From positions 1 to 45,548 of the forward strand of contig CAITDI010000017.1 of NCBI GenBank assembly GCA_903891095.1: 45,548 bases of DNA, written 5' to 3'. The notes below the pieces were generated by a model. It did no database searches. It was not told the DNA's origin and worked only from the letters and a program-made list of their open reading frames with translations. Each line of letters begins with the position of its first letter. Positions within the stretch are counted from its first letter, which is position 1. This DNA comes from an uncultured bacterium. Its GTDB lineage: Bacteria > Planctomycetota > Phycisphaerae > Phycisphaerales > SM1A02. The position numbers and the translations under genes are program-made. Below, one piece after another: positions 33,187 through 41,082 of the stretch.

Positions 33187-33648
33187 ATGCCGCGACACAG
33201 CATTCCCCTGCCTCCGCGACCTGAATCGGCGGAGGAAATCATCAGGCTCCTCGACCTCAAGCCCCATCCCGAGGGCGGCTTCTACCGCGAGACTTGGCGG
33301 CATCACGCGACCGACGGATCGCGCGGCGCGGGCACCGCGATCTACTTCCTGCTGCCGAGTGATGTTGTGAACCGCTGGCATCGCGTCGATGCTGCGGAGA
33401 TCTGGCATTTCTACGCGGGGTCGCCCCTGGAGCTGTCGATCGCCGGGCATGGCCGCGCGCCCGAGACGCAGGTTCTCGGGACGGCGCTCTTCGACGGCGA
33501 ACGTCCGCAGATCGAGGTTCCCGCGAACGCATGGCAGCGCGCGCGCAGCCTCGGCCCGTGGACGCTGGCAGGATGCACCGTCGGTCCGGCGTTCGAGTTC
33601 TCGAGGTTCGAGATCGCGGGCGACGGCTTTGTGCCGCCGGCGTGCTAG
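33187..33648 (+). CDS. Cupin protein of the DUF985 family
   Basis: 153-residue single-domain cupin. Characteristic segments are 'LLDLKPHPEGGFYRETWR', 'AIYFLLPSDVVNRWHRVDAAEIWHFYAGSPLEL' (with the family's His/Glu positions), 'QIEVPANAWQRARSL' and 'GCTVGPAFEFSRFEI'. Length and order match YML079-like/DUF985 proteins, whose ligand is unknown but probably a small hydrophobic or sugar-like molecule. ATG 33187 precedes the core by about 12 residues. It is divergent from threonine dehydrogenase and followed by the repeat region. Confidence 0.9.
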   Translation: MPRHSIPLPPRPESAEEIIRLLDLKPHPEGGFYRETWRHHATDGSRGAGTAIYFLLPSDVVNRWHRVDAAEIWHFYAGSPLELSIAGHGRAPETQVLGTALFDGERPQIEVPANAWQRARSLGPWTLAGCTVGPAFEFSRFEIAGDGFVPPAC

Positions 33649-33689
33649 TGCGTGAGGCCAGGCCAGCTGCTTTGGAAACCGGTTGATGT

Positions 33690-33955
33690 GGGTGCCCGCG
33701 GATGCAGGCGAAGCCGGGAGCTGCGAGCGGGTTGCGTGAGGAGTTGACTCCTACGTCCAGCGTTCCGCAGACTTTCGTCTGCGGGCATTCAAAGTTTGAG
33801 CGGTCGCCGCTGCGGCGGCTTCCTCTGGTGTTTGCGAGCCGTGAATGCCCGTGGATGCAGGCGAAGCCGGGAGCTGCGAGCGGTCGGGCCACATCGTCGA
33901 TCCTGCCAACGGATGCAGCCGCCGCGGCGACCGCTCAAGTCACGCGACCGATCAG
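33690..33955 (-). repeat. Inverted copy of the 105-bp/52-bp repeat array, second unit truncated
   Basis: The reverse-complement form of the array at 11736-11997. A 101-bp element (33690-33790) ends in the palindrome and CGGGCATTC. The conserved 52-bp linker (33791-33842) comes next. A second element then begins GAATGCCCG at 33843 and breaks off near 33893, followed by a degenerate piece of linker to about 33955. The linker length (52) is identical to that at 11841-11892. This fills the gap between the cupin gene and the TIM-barrel gene; no gene is supported here. Confidence 0.82.
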
Positions 33956-33968
33956 ATCACGACGCCCG

Positions 33969-34910
33969 TCACGCCTCGCAGCCGAGGCGCTCGAGCAGTT
34001 TCTTGGTCGCGCGGATGCCGTCGGGCTCGCTCAGGCGCTTGCCTTCGTACTCGATGCCGACTGCGCCGGTGTACTTCGCGTTGCGGACGTGCTCCATGAT
34101 CTTCGGGTAGTCGAGCGTCGTCTCGTTGCCGGCCGCGTCGAAGTCGTAGCTCTTCGCGGAGACGCCCTTCGCGTACGGAACCACGAGGCCCACGTTCTTG
34201 ACGGGATCGTGCTGCACGCCGTTCGCGTCGCGCCAGTTGCCGAAGTCAGGCAGCGTGCCGCACGCGGGATCGTTGACCAGCTTCATCAGATCGACGACCC
34301 ACGAGCCTTCGGAGCTGAGGCCGCCGTGGTTCTCGACGATCACGTTGATGCCGTAGGGCTTGGCGCGCGCGAGGAGCCTGGTGAGTCCGTCGGCGCAGCG
34401 CTTGATCTGCTCGGACGCATCGCCTTCGCCGATCGCGTTCACGCGGATCGAGTGGCAGCCGAGCGCCTTGGCGAGCTCGATCCACTTGACATGGTTCTCC
34501 GCGAACTCGGCACGCGCCTTCTCATCGGCGGCGCCGGCGATACCCTCGCCGTCGCACATGATGAGGACGCTCTTCACGCCGAGGTCGTCGGCGCGCTTCT
34601 TCAGCTCGGCCGCGAGGGTCTTCTCGCCGATGCGCGGGCGGTAGAACGAGTTCACATACTCGACGCGCGAGATGCCGAACTCCTCCTTCGCGAACTTGGC
34701 AAAGTCCATCGGGTCGGCGACCTGCGCGGGGCGCTCCTCGGGCTTGCACAGGCCGAAGCGGCGATGCAGCGACCACTGGGCGAGCGAGATCGGGTTCTTT
34801 GGCGTGGCGTTCACCGCGGGCGGCTCCGTTGTGAGGCTTGCGATCGTGCGCGGCGTGACCGCTGCGAGGGAGGCGAGACCGAAGAGTTGAAGTGCGTCGC
34901 GGCGATTCAT
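33969..34910 (-). CDS. Sugar phosphate isomerase/epimerase-type TIM-barrel protein, Tat signal
   Basis: 313-residue protein of the xylose-isomerase-like (AP endonuclease 2) TIM-barrel family. It starts with a twin-arginine-type signal, 'MNRRDALQLFGLASLAAV', so it is probably exported folded. The barrel shows 'ISLAQWSLHRRF', 'VEYVNSFY', 'CHSIRVNAIG', the metal-site 'NVIVENHGGLSS', 'LPDFGNW' and 'VGIEYEG'. Such planctomycete proteins are usually annotated as sugar isomerases; the substrate is unknown. ATG 34910 directly gives the NRR motif. It lies downstream of the repeat array. Confidence 0.88.
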   Translation of the reverse strand: MNRRDALQLFGLASLAAVTPRTIASLTTEPPAVNATPKNPISLAQWSLHRRFGLCKPEERPAQVADPMDFAKFAKEEFGISRVEYVNSFYRPRIGEKTLAAELKKRADDLGVKSVLIMCDGEGIAGAADEKARAEFAENHVKWIELAKALGCHSIRVNAIGEGDASEQIKRCADGLTRLLARAKPYGINVIVENHGGLSSEGSWVVDLMKLVNDPACGTLPDFGNWRDANGVQHDPVKNVGLVVPYAKGVSAKSYDFDAAGNETTLDYPKIMEHVRNAKYTGAVGIEYEGKRLSEPDGIRATKKLLERLGCEA

Positions 34911-35036
34911 GTGGACCTCGAGTTCGAGCGCGTTCGGGCGCGATCCGGAGCGTGCACGCTACCGCAAAGCCCACGCGGATGGCATCGCCGAGGCGCGAAT
35001 TCGTACACTGCGACGCCCTCGCATCCGCCGCGTCCG

Positions 35037-35042
35037 TAGGAT
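35037..35042 (+). promoter_or_regulatory. -10-like hexamer of the acylase gene
   Basis: TAGGAT six bases before the ATG at 35049, a leaderless-type arrangement. Confidence 0.4.
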
Positions 35043-35048
35043 CACTCC

Positions 35049-37442
35049 ATGTCGCTGAATGTCGTCCTGATCTCGCTGGTTGCCTCGCACACGCTCGCGC
35101 TCGGGGCGCTGGCTTCGCCTGTTGCGGAGGTCGCCACAAGCAAGGCTGCGTTGCCGACGGTCTCTGCGCCGGTGGCAATCGATCTCGACATCGTCGACGT
35201 GCCCGCGATCCGCGCGGAATCCATCGACGACGCCGTGCGCGCCGAAGGCTGGATGCACGCGCGCGAGCGCTTCCTTCAGATGGATCTCGCGCGCCGACAG
35301 GCCGCGGGCGAGCTCGGATCGGTGTTTCCGCAGGCGGTCGCGAGCGATCGGCAGGCGCGCCCGCTCGGGCTCCGCAAGGTCGCGCAGCGCGCGCTTGCCG
35401 CGATGAAGCCCGACCACCGCGTGCTGCTCGAGCGCTACGCCGAGGGCGTCAACGCGTTCCTCGCGGCGAACACGCCGCTTGAATACCGCATGCTCAAGCT
35501 CGCGCCCGAGGCGTGGAAGCCCGAGGACTCGATGCTCGTGCAGCTCGGGATGGCGAAGTACCTGGACAGTTCAGGCGACACCGACGTCGAGCGTGCGGCG
35601 ATGTTCGCGAGCATGCCGGTGGAGGTCGCGCGGTTCCTGACCAGCAGTGCAGGCGTGCAGTCGATGTCGGTCGACGGATCGCCGCTGCCCGCGCCGCTCC
35701 CGCTGCCGACGGCGGCGCAGCTTGATCTGCATGCGCGCGCGGCTGCGGCCCAAAACGTGAGCCCGACCGCACCCAGCGAGGCTTCACCAGGCTCGAACGC
35801 GTTCGCCGTCGCCGGCACGCGCACCAAGGACCACCGCGCGATCGTCGGCAACGACATGCATCTCGCGCTCACCGCGCCGGGCATCTGGTACCGCGTCTCG
35901 CTCGAGTGGCCAAAGGGCAAGCTCGTCGGCCTCTCGCTCCCTGGCGTGCCGCTGATCGTGCAAGGCACCAACGGCGATGTCGCGTGGGGATTCACCAATC
36001 TCACCGCCGACCTCGCGGACATCGTGATCGTCGAGAAAGACCCGAAGGATCCCACGCGCTACCTCGTCGAAGGCGGCAGCGAGCCGTTCGTGACCGAGGA
36101 AGTACGCCTCGGCAAGGCGCCGAGCGAGGAGACGCTCACGCTGCGCTCGACGCGCTTTGGTCCGATCGTGAGCGAGCGCGCCGACGGCACGCTGGTCGCG
36201 ATGCACTGGGTTTGCCTTGAGGAAGGCGCGCTTGACTGCGGGCTCTTCGACATCTCGTTCGCGCGCGGCCTCGACGCCGCGCTCGATGGCGCGAGCAAGT
36301 GGCACGGTCCGCCGCAGAACGTGCTCGTCGCGTCGTCCGACGGCCGCATCGGCTGGACGATCGCGGGTTCGCTCCCGCGCCGCGCGCGCGCGACGCCCGC
36401 GCCAGTCTCGTGGCGCGATGCACCCAAGTGGTCGGGCCTGATCGCGCCCGAAGCCAAGCCGCGCATCGTCGATCCCAAGTCGGGCGTGCTCACGAGCGCG
36501 AACCAGCTCGCGATCGCGCCGAGCGGCGAGCTCGCCGCAGTGATCGGCTCCGACGAAGCCCCAGGCGACCGCGCGCGACGCATGCGCGAGCTGCTCGAGG
36601 CGCGCAGCGACTGGACCGAGCGCGAGCTCCACGCGGTGCAGCTCGACGTGCGTTCGGCGCGGCTCCTGCGCTGGCGCGACGCGCTGGTTGCGGCGCTGCC
36701 GAAGGAATCCGCCAACACGATGAACGCGATGACCGCCGCCGCGCGCGACGAACTCGCCGCGTGGAATGGCGAAGTCGGCACCGAGGCCTGCGCACCCGAG
36801 CTGATCGACGCCTGCCGCAAGGGCGTGCGCGCGGCGTTCGCGACGGCGCTGCCGAAGGGCGTGGCCAACGGCGTGTCCGACGAGGCGATGCTGCGCATCA
36901 TCGAGGCGCGCGCGCCGCACCTGCTGCCGACGACCGACGCCGACTGGGGCGCGCTCGTCGCGCGCGTGCTCGAGCAGGCCTCGAAGACCTGCTGCACCGT
37001 GCCTGTCGGCGCGAGCGACGCTCCTGGCGCGACGCCGACCTTCCGCACGCGCGGCGCCGCGAACATCTGCGCGATCCGCCACCCCGCCGCCGACGCGCTC
37101 GGCGCGGCGGCCGCGATGGCGGAGATGCCGCACACGCCGCTGCCCGGTCACCCGACCTGCGTGCGCGTGCAGACGCCGGGCTTTGGCGCGAGCGAGCGCT
37201 CGGTCGTCTCGCCGAACCATCTCGCCGACGCGATCCTGGTCACGCCGTGCGGACAGTCGGGGCTTCCGACCTCGCCCAATTTCCGCAGCCTGCAGGTGTA
37301 CTGGCAGAAAGGCGAGCCGTATCCGCTGCTGCCTGGCGCGAGCAAGCGTCGCGTGGAGCTGGTGCGCGCGTTGCCGGTCGCGCAACCCACCGCGCAACCC
37401 ACCGCTCAACCCACCGCGCCAGCCGCGCAACCCGCCAAGTGA
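35049..37442 (+). CDS. Penicillin acylase family (Ntn-hydrolase) protein
   Basis: 797-residue exported precursor. The signal peptide (about 1-22) is followed by an alpha-chain with 'AEGWMHARERFLQMDLARRQAAGELG'. The autocatalytic junction is SPGSNAF, with Ser249 the likely new N-terminal nucleophile of the beta-chain. Then come 'RAIVGNDMHLALTAPGIWYRVSLEWP' and 'GTNGDVAWGFTN'. Relatives cleave acyl-homoserine lactones or other amides as well as penicillins, so substrate is open and AHL or lipopeptide amidase is as likely as beta-lactam acylase. The C-terminus is a Gln-Pro-Thr-Ala repeat tail coded by a 12-bp repeat near 37381. ATG 35049 precedes the signal peptide. Confidence 0.91.
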   Translation: MSLNVVLISLVASHTLALGALASPVAEVATSKAALPTVSAPVAIDLDIVDVPAIRAESIDDAVRAEGWMHARERFLQMDLARRQAAGELGSVFPQAVASDRQARPLGLRKVAQRALAAMKPDHRVLLERYAEGVNAFLAANTPLEYRMLKLAPEAWKPEDSMLVQLGMAKYLDSSGDTDVERAAMFASMPVEVARFLTSSAGVQSMSVDGSPLPAPLPLPTAAQLDLHARAAAAQNVSPTAPSEASPGSNAFAVAGTRTKDHRAIVGNDMHLALTAPGIWYRVSLEWPKGKLVGLSLPGVPLIVQGTNGDVAWGFTNLTADLADIVIVEKDPKDPTRYLVEGGSEPFVTEEVRLGKAPSEETLTLRSTRFGPIVSERADGTLVAMHWVCLEEGALDCGLFDISFARGLDAALDGASKWHGPPQNVLVASSDGRIGWTIAGSLPRRARATPAPVSWRDAPKWSGLIAPEAKPRIVDPKSGVLTSANQLAIAPSGELAAVIGSDEAPGDRARRMRELLEARSDWTERELHAVQLDVRSARLLRWRDALVAALPKESANTMNAMTAAARDELAAWNGEVGTEACAPELIDACRKGVRAAFATALPKGVANGVSDEAMLRIIEARAPHLLPTTDADWGALVARVLEQASKTCCTVPVGASDAPGATPTFRTRGAANICAIRHPAADALGAAAAMAEMPHTPLPGHPTCVRVQTPGFGASERSVVSPNHLADAILVTPCGQSGLPTSPNFRSLQVYWQKGEPYPLLPGASKRRVELVRALPVAQPTAQPTAQPTAPAAQPAK

Positions 37443-37463
37443 CGCGCCACCGATCGCGCACGC

Positions 37464-38039
37464 TCACTCGGGCGCGTACGGCACGATGCGAAACTCCTCG
37501 CTCTCGGCGAAGGACTGTCCGTTGTCGTCGTCGTCCTCGCCGCGGCGCACGATCGACAGCGTCGCCGCGATCTGCTTGCCCATGATCGCGCGCATGAACG
37601 CCCCGCGCTGTCGGCGGCCTTCTTCGCTGCCCGGATGCGCGGTCGGCAAGCGCAGGCTCGCGACCGGCGGATCCGTGTCCGGCTCGATCAGGCTGTAGAG
37701 GACGCGCCTCCCGCCCGACGCGCGGATGATCTCGAGCTCATCGATCGGCTGCCCGAGGTTGAAGTCCGCGCGACGGAACGCGCGCACCGCGCGCTCGACG
37801 TCGGCAAACGGCACGAGGATCGACGCGCTCACCGCGCGACGCCGCACGCCGTCGCCGAGATCGAAGTCGGCGAGCACGGCGCTGCCCGTGACGATCGAGA
37901 GCGGGATCGACTCGGTCGCCAAGATCGCCGTCGCGGCGTCGAGCGAACGGCGGATCGCTCCCTGAGCCTCGCGAATGCGCGCGAGGATCACGGGGTCAGG
38001 CTGTGGATTCGATGCATGGTCCCCGCTCATCCCGTCCAA
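37464..38039 (-). CDS. Hypothetical protein coupled to metalloprotease gene
   Basis: 191-residue cytosolic-type protein without signal peptide or membrane helix. It begins (or begins nine bases later at ATG 38030) with 'DHASNPQPDPVILARIREAQGAIRRSLDAA', then has a beta-rich part with 'IPLSIVTGSAVLADFDLGDGVRRRAVSASILVPFAD', 'ELEIIRASGGRRVLYSL' and a short acidic DDDDN run near the end. I do not recognise a family. It starts 3 bases after the stop of the metalloprotease gene, so the two are very probably co-transcribed. Confidence 0.72.
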   Translation of the reverse strand: MDGMSGDHASNPQPDPVILARIREAQGAIRRSLDAATAILATESIPLSIVTGSAVLADFDLGDGVRRRAVSASILVPFADVERAVRAFRRADFNLGQPIDELEIIRASGGRRVLYSLIEPDTDPPVASLRLPTAHPGSEEGRRQRGAFMRAIMGKQIAATLSIVRRGEDDDDNGQSFAESEEFRIVPYAPE

Positions 38040-38042
38040 GCC

Positions 38043-40331
38043 TCAGCCTGTCCAGGCGAACAGGACCATCGTGAGGTCCGCGCCGCCGATCAGGCCGTCG
38101 CCCGTGAGGTCGTACGGCGAGTTGATCGAGCCCCAGTTGGCCAGCAGCACGGCGATGTCGAGCGCGTCGACGCGGCCGTCGTTGGTGAGGTCCTCGGGCG
38201 TGTTGCTTCCGCCGCGGGTGAACTGCGACGCGGGCACGACGGCCTTGACGCCATCGGGTCCGCGCCACGAGAGCACGAGCCCGCACGTGCCCGTGCGCTC
38301 GAAGTAGTCGACCTTGACCGGATGCGTGCCGGCCGCGAGCGCGATCGCGCCCGACTGCTCGGCGTATCCGTGGACGCCGTCGTTGTCGACGACGACCGAC
38401 GAGCCGATCGACAGGCGCGAGCCTTCGTCGCTCGCGGCGTACAGCGTCCACAGGCCGCCCTGCGGGACCGTGATCCAGCCCTGAAAGCGCGCGCCGACGA
38501 AGTCCGAGCGTCCGCTCGTCGCGAAGCTGTTGAAGGTCAGCGGGTAGTTGACATCGGTCACCGTGCCGATCGCATACGGCGTGCGCTGGTCGTAGTCGGG
38601 CAGGATGACCTCGCCGCCGATCGGGTAGTACGAGACGTCGAGCCCTGGCGTGGTGCGCACTGGATTCTCAGGTTCGCGCAGCGTGCCCACCGTGCCTGAC
38701 ACCGTCGCGGTCGCGGTCTGCCCGCTCGCATCGGTGATGACATAGCTAAACGAATCGGCGCCGAGCGCGCCCGAGTACGGCATCGAGTAGCGCAGCTGGT
38801 CGCGGCCGCCGGGGCCGGTGCCCACGCTGCGGGTGATCGACGCGCCCAGCGCGCTCTGCGCGGGGAACGAAGTGATCGTGATCGACTCGCAGTTGAACTG
38901 GACGTCGTTGGCAAGCACGTCGATCAACGCGGGAAGACCGCGGAACAGCTGCACCGAGTCGCTCGCGGCAACAGGCGCGCGCGCGGGCCCCGTGTAGTCG
39001 CACGCGAGGCCTGAGAGCGTGGTCTCCGCGAGCGCGACGCTCGCGGGATGGAACTCGAGCCGGATGTTCGAAAGGCCGCCCGCGCAAAGATGGCAGTACG
39101 ACATGATCGTGCCGCTGTCGGTGTCGGCGGCGCTGCAGTCCTGCGGCGACGACCCGCAGCCGTCGACGGGCGGGTTCATCGCATGCGTGTGCGGCATGCC
39201 GAAGTTGTGGCCGATCTCATGCGCGACGACGAAGATGTCCCAGTTCTGCGTCGCGTTGTTCACGAGCGGCGTCGGGAAGAACCCCGCGAGGTTCGCCGAC
39301 ACGCCGTAGCCGTACGTCGAGCAGAGGCCGGGCAGGTATGCGATGCCGCCGCCGAGGTTTCGCCCCGACAGCATGTGCGCGAGGTCGCGCGCGACGGCGC
39401 CCTGCGTCGACCACACGGTGCGGAACTGCGTGAGCTGCGCGGCCGTGGTCGCCGCGTCCCACGAGTCCTGCGTCTCGGGCCACAGGCGCAGGTACGAGGT
39501 CGAGAGGCGCGCGGAGAGGTCGCGCGAGTAGATCGAAGTGAGCGCGGCCGAGAGCGTGGCGACGTAGTCCGTCGCTGCCGTCACGTTGCCTGCGAACAGC
39601 TGGTAGAACTCATGGTCGGTCTCGAACGCCATGCGGATCTGACGGCAGGTTCCCGCGGCGCTTGCGACGGAGCCGTCGCCCGAGCCACCTGCCGGCGGCG
39701 CCGGCGGATCGATCGTGCCGCACGCCCACGGCGGAGTCTCGATGAGTCCCGGCGGAAGCGCCGTCAGGTCGTACGACGCGGTCGGAAGGCCGGAGCCCGC
39801 CGCGCCGCTCGAGATGATGAAGGTGTGCCCGTCGAACTCGACGTAGCCGAACGTTCCCGCCGCGCTGCTCGCGAGGAACGCGTGGGAGCCAGGCGCGCCT
39901 GCGACGGAACCGACGAGGAATGCGCCATCGCTGTGCAACTTCGACGAAGTGGCGGGCCGACGCGCGGTCCTCCCCGTCTCGAGCACTGCGTCATCGGTGA
40001 ACGGCTGCACCGGAACAAGCGAAAGCGTGACGTCGAGATGCGCGCCGAGCGGGAAGCGCTCGAGCAACCCGCCGCCCGCCGTCGCGAAGCGCGACAGAGC
40101 CGCGCGATCCACCGAGATGATCGAAGTGGAGGCGCGCGCGATGCGCGGGATCCGCGTCGCGTCGGGCACGCGCTGCACGAGCGCCGCCTGGGGCCGTGCC
40201 GAGGTCGCTGCGGCAATCTGAGCACGCGGAAGTCGAACCTGCGGAAGCACTGGTCCCGCGGTCAGGACCGCCGAGACGGCCAATGCTTGGAAAGCCGAAG
40301 CCTTCAGAAAGAGGGAGACGGGAGAGATCAT
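38043..40331 (-). CDS. Secreted M12-like zinc metalloprotease with PA14-like and dockerin-like C-terminus
   Basis: 762-residue exported protease. The signal peptide (about 1-28) is followed by a propeptide-like region. The catalytic domain carries HEIGHNFGMPHTH (H371; reprolysin/metzincin HExxHxxGxxH) and the Met-turn 'GTIMSYCH'. Next are an Ig/cadherin-like unit ('DVLANDVQFNCESITITSFP', 'DSFSYVITDASGQTATATVSGTVG') and a PA14-like unit ('FQGWITVPQGGLWTLYAASDEGSRLSIG', 'VKVDYFERTGTCGLVLSW'). The end is two dockerin/EF-hand-like units ('DLTNDGRVDALDIAVLLANWG', 'DLTGDGLIGGADLTMVLFAWT'). ATG 40331 has a GAGG site. Likely extracellular and calcium-dependent, and a candidate for polymer or protein degradation. 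Confidence 0.92.
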   Translation of the reverse strand: MISPVSLFLKASAFQALAVSAVLTAGPVLPQVRLPRAQIAAATSARPQAALVQRVPDATRIPRIARASTSIISVDRAALSRFATAGGGLLERFPLGAHLDVTLSLVPVQPFTDDAVLETGRTARRPATSSKLHSDGAFLVGSVAGAPGSHAFLASSAAGTFGYVEFDGHTFIISSGAAGSGLPTASYDLTALPPGLIETPPWACGTIDPPAPPAGGSGDGSVASAAGTCRQIRMAFETDHEFYQLFAGNVTAATDYVATLSAALTSIYSRDLSARLSTSYLRLWPETQDSWDAATTAAQLTQFRTVWSTQGAVARDLAHMLSGRNLGGGIAYLPGLCSTYGYGVSANLAGFFPTPLVNNATQNWDIFVVAHEIGHNFGMPHTHAMNPPVDGCGSSPQDCSAADTDSGTIMSYCHLCAGGLSNIRLEFHPASVALAETTLSGLACDYTGPARAPVAASDSVQLFRGLPALIDVLANDVQFNCESITITSFPAQSALGASITRSVGTGPGGRDQLRYSMPYSGALGADSFSYVITDASGQTATATVSGTVGTLREPENPVRTTPGLDVSYYPIGGEVILPDYDQRTPYAIGTVTDVNYPLTFNSFATSGRSDFVGARFQGWITVPQGGLWTLYAASDEGSRLSIGSSVVVDNDGVHGYAEQSGAIALAAGTHPVKVDYFERTGTCGLVLSWRGPDGVKAVVPASQFTRGGSNTPEDLTNDGRVDALDIAVLLANWGSINSPYDLTGDGLIGGADLTMVLFAWTG

Positions 40332-40587
40332 CGAACCTCGCATTTGAGGGACGGCCGAGGTGCCGGAACGGAAGGACCTTTTCGGCAATTCAACCCGCGG
40401 CACAGCCAAATCTCTCAGCCGTTCGGATCATGCACGCGCCATAACCCGCGGCAATCGAGCCGCTCGAACCGCCGTCCGCCTCGCCCAAAGGGACGCACTG
40501 GACGACCTCGCACGGTTGCGCGGGCGCCCTCATGCCCCGCTGCGGCAAAGCATTGGGAAAGAGGGTGACCACACCAGTGGTTTCGTG

Positions 40588-40593
40588 TATGCT
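40588..40593 (+). promoter_or_regulatory. -10 hexamer TATGCT of tRNA-Thr
   Basis: TATGCT ends 10 bases before the tRNA-Thr 5' end, the position matching TATACT at the other two tRNA genes. Confidence 0.5.
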
Positions 40594-40603
40594 CTCCGCC
40601 CCT

Positions 40604-40675
40604 GCCACCCTAGCTCAGCGGTAGAGCAGCGCTTTCGTAAAGCGCAGGTCGTGGGTTCAAATCCCATGGGTGGCT
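40604..40675 (+). tRNA. tRNA-Thr (CGT)
   Basis: 72-nt cloverleaf. The acceptor stem is GCCACCC with GGGTGGC, discriminator T, D-arm GCTC...GAGC, anticodon stem and loop GCGCTTT-CGT-AAAGCGC, and T-arm GTGGG-TTCAAAT-CCCAT with a terminal G-T pair. Anticodon CGT reads Thr ACG. CCA is not encoded. Confidence 0.94.
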
Positions 40676-40846
40676 TTGCCGCACGGCGGCAGCCAGCAGA
40701 GGCACTTCAGGCGACGTCTTGGCCGAGAAACCAGCCCCGCGAAAGCGGCGTGTTGTCGCATGGGGAGGAGCGCGTGGGCGAGAGCGCATGGGGAGGAGCG
40801 CGTGGGCTTCGCCCCGCCCGACCGCACCAAACACGCAAAAGAAACA
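40676..40846. other. Gene-free stretch between tRNA-Thr and terminator
   Basis: No gene seen. A 22-base segment beginning GCATGGGGAGGAGCGCGTGG occurs twice about 30 bases apart (near 40759 and 40788). It is on the likely 3' UTR side of the minus-strand HEAT gene terminator. Confidence 0.5.
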
Positions 40847-40867
40847 GCCCCGCGCCAAGCGCGGGGC
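40835..40867 (-). terminator. Intrinsic terminator of the HEAT/receiver-like gene
   Basis: 8-bp GC stem (40847-40854 with 40860-40867), a 5-base loop, then on the minus strand TGTTTCTTTTG. It lies about 215 bases past the gene stop at 41082, so the 80-bp tandem repeats fall inside the 3' UTR. Confidence 0.7.
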
Positions 40868-40886
40868 CGTGATTCAACCTTAGAAA

Positions 40887-41082
40887 GCACCAAAGGAAGC
40901 AGCCGCAGCTGCGCCCGCGCCATCACGTCGCGCTCGCGCCGTGCGCACGCTCGCTTTGGCGCGGAAGCACCAAAGGAAGCAGCCGCAGCTGCGCCCGCTC
41001 CATCACGTCGCGCTCGCGCCGTGCGCGCGCTCGCTTTGGCGCGGAAGCACCAAAGGAAGCAGCCGCAGCTGCGCCCGCTCAT
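40887..41082. repeat. 80-bp tandem repeat, about 2.4 copies
   Basis: Units start at 40887, 40967 and 41047, an exact 80-bp period. The third is cut off at the stop codon of the adjacent gene. Units 1 and 2 differ at only a few bases. Each begins GCACCAAAGGAAGCAGCCGC and contains the hairpin GCAGC-CGCA-GCTGC. This start resembles the 52-bp linker of the repeats at 11841 and 33791, with a matched base-pair change in the hairpin. Confidence 0.88.

Noticed and set aside
40887-41082. CRISPR array
   Set aside because: Units are 80 bp, directly adjacent and nearly identical throughout; there are no variable spacers of uniform length and no cas genes.
40887-41082. SRP (4.5S) RNA, because AGGAAGCAGCC resembles the conserved tetraloop-side motif
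   Set aside because: The partner strand with the CCGGAA-type symmetric loop is absent, and the sequence is repeated three times.
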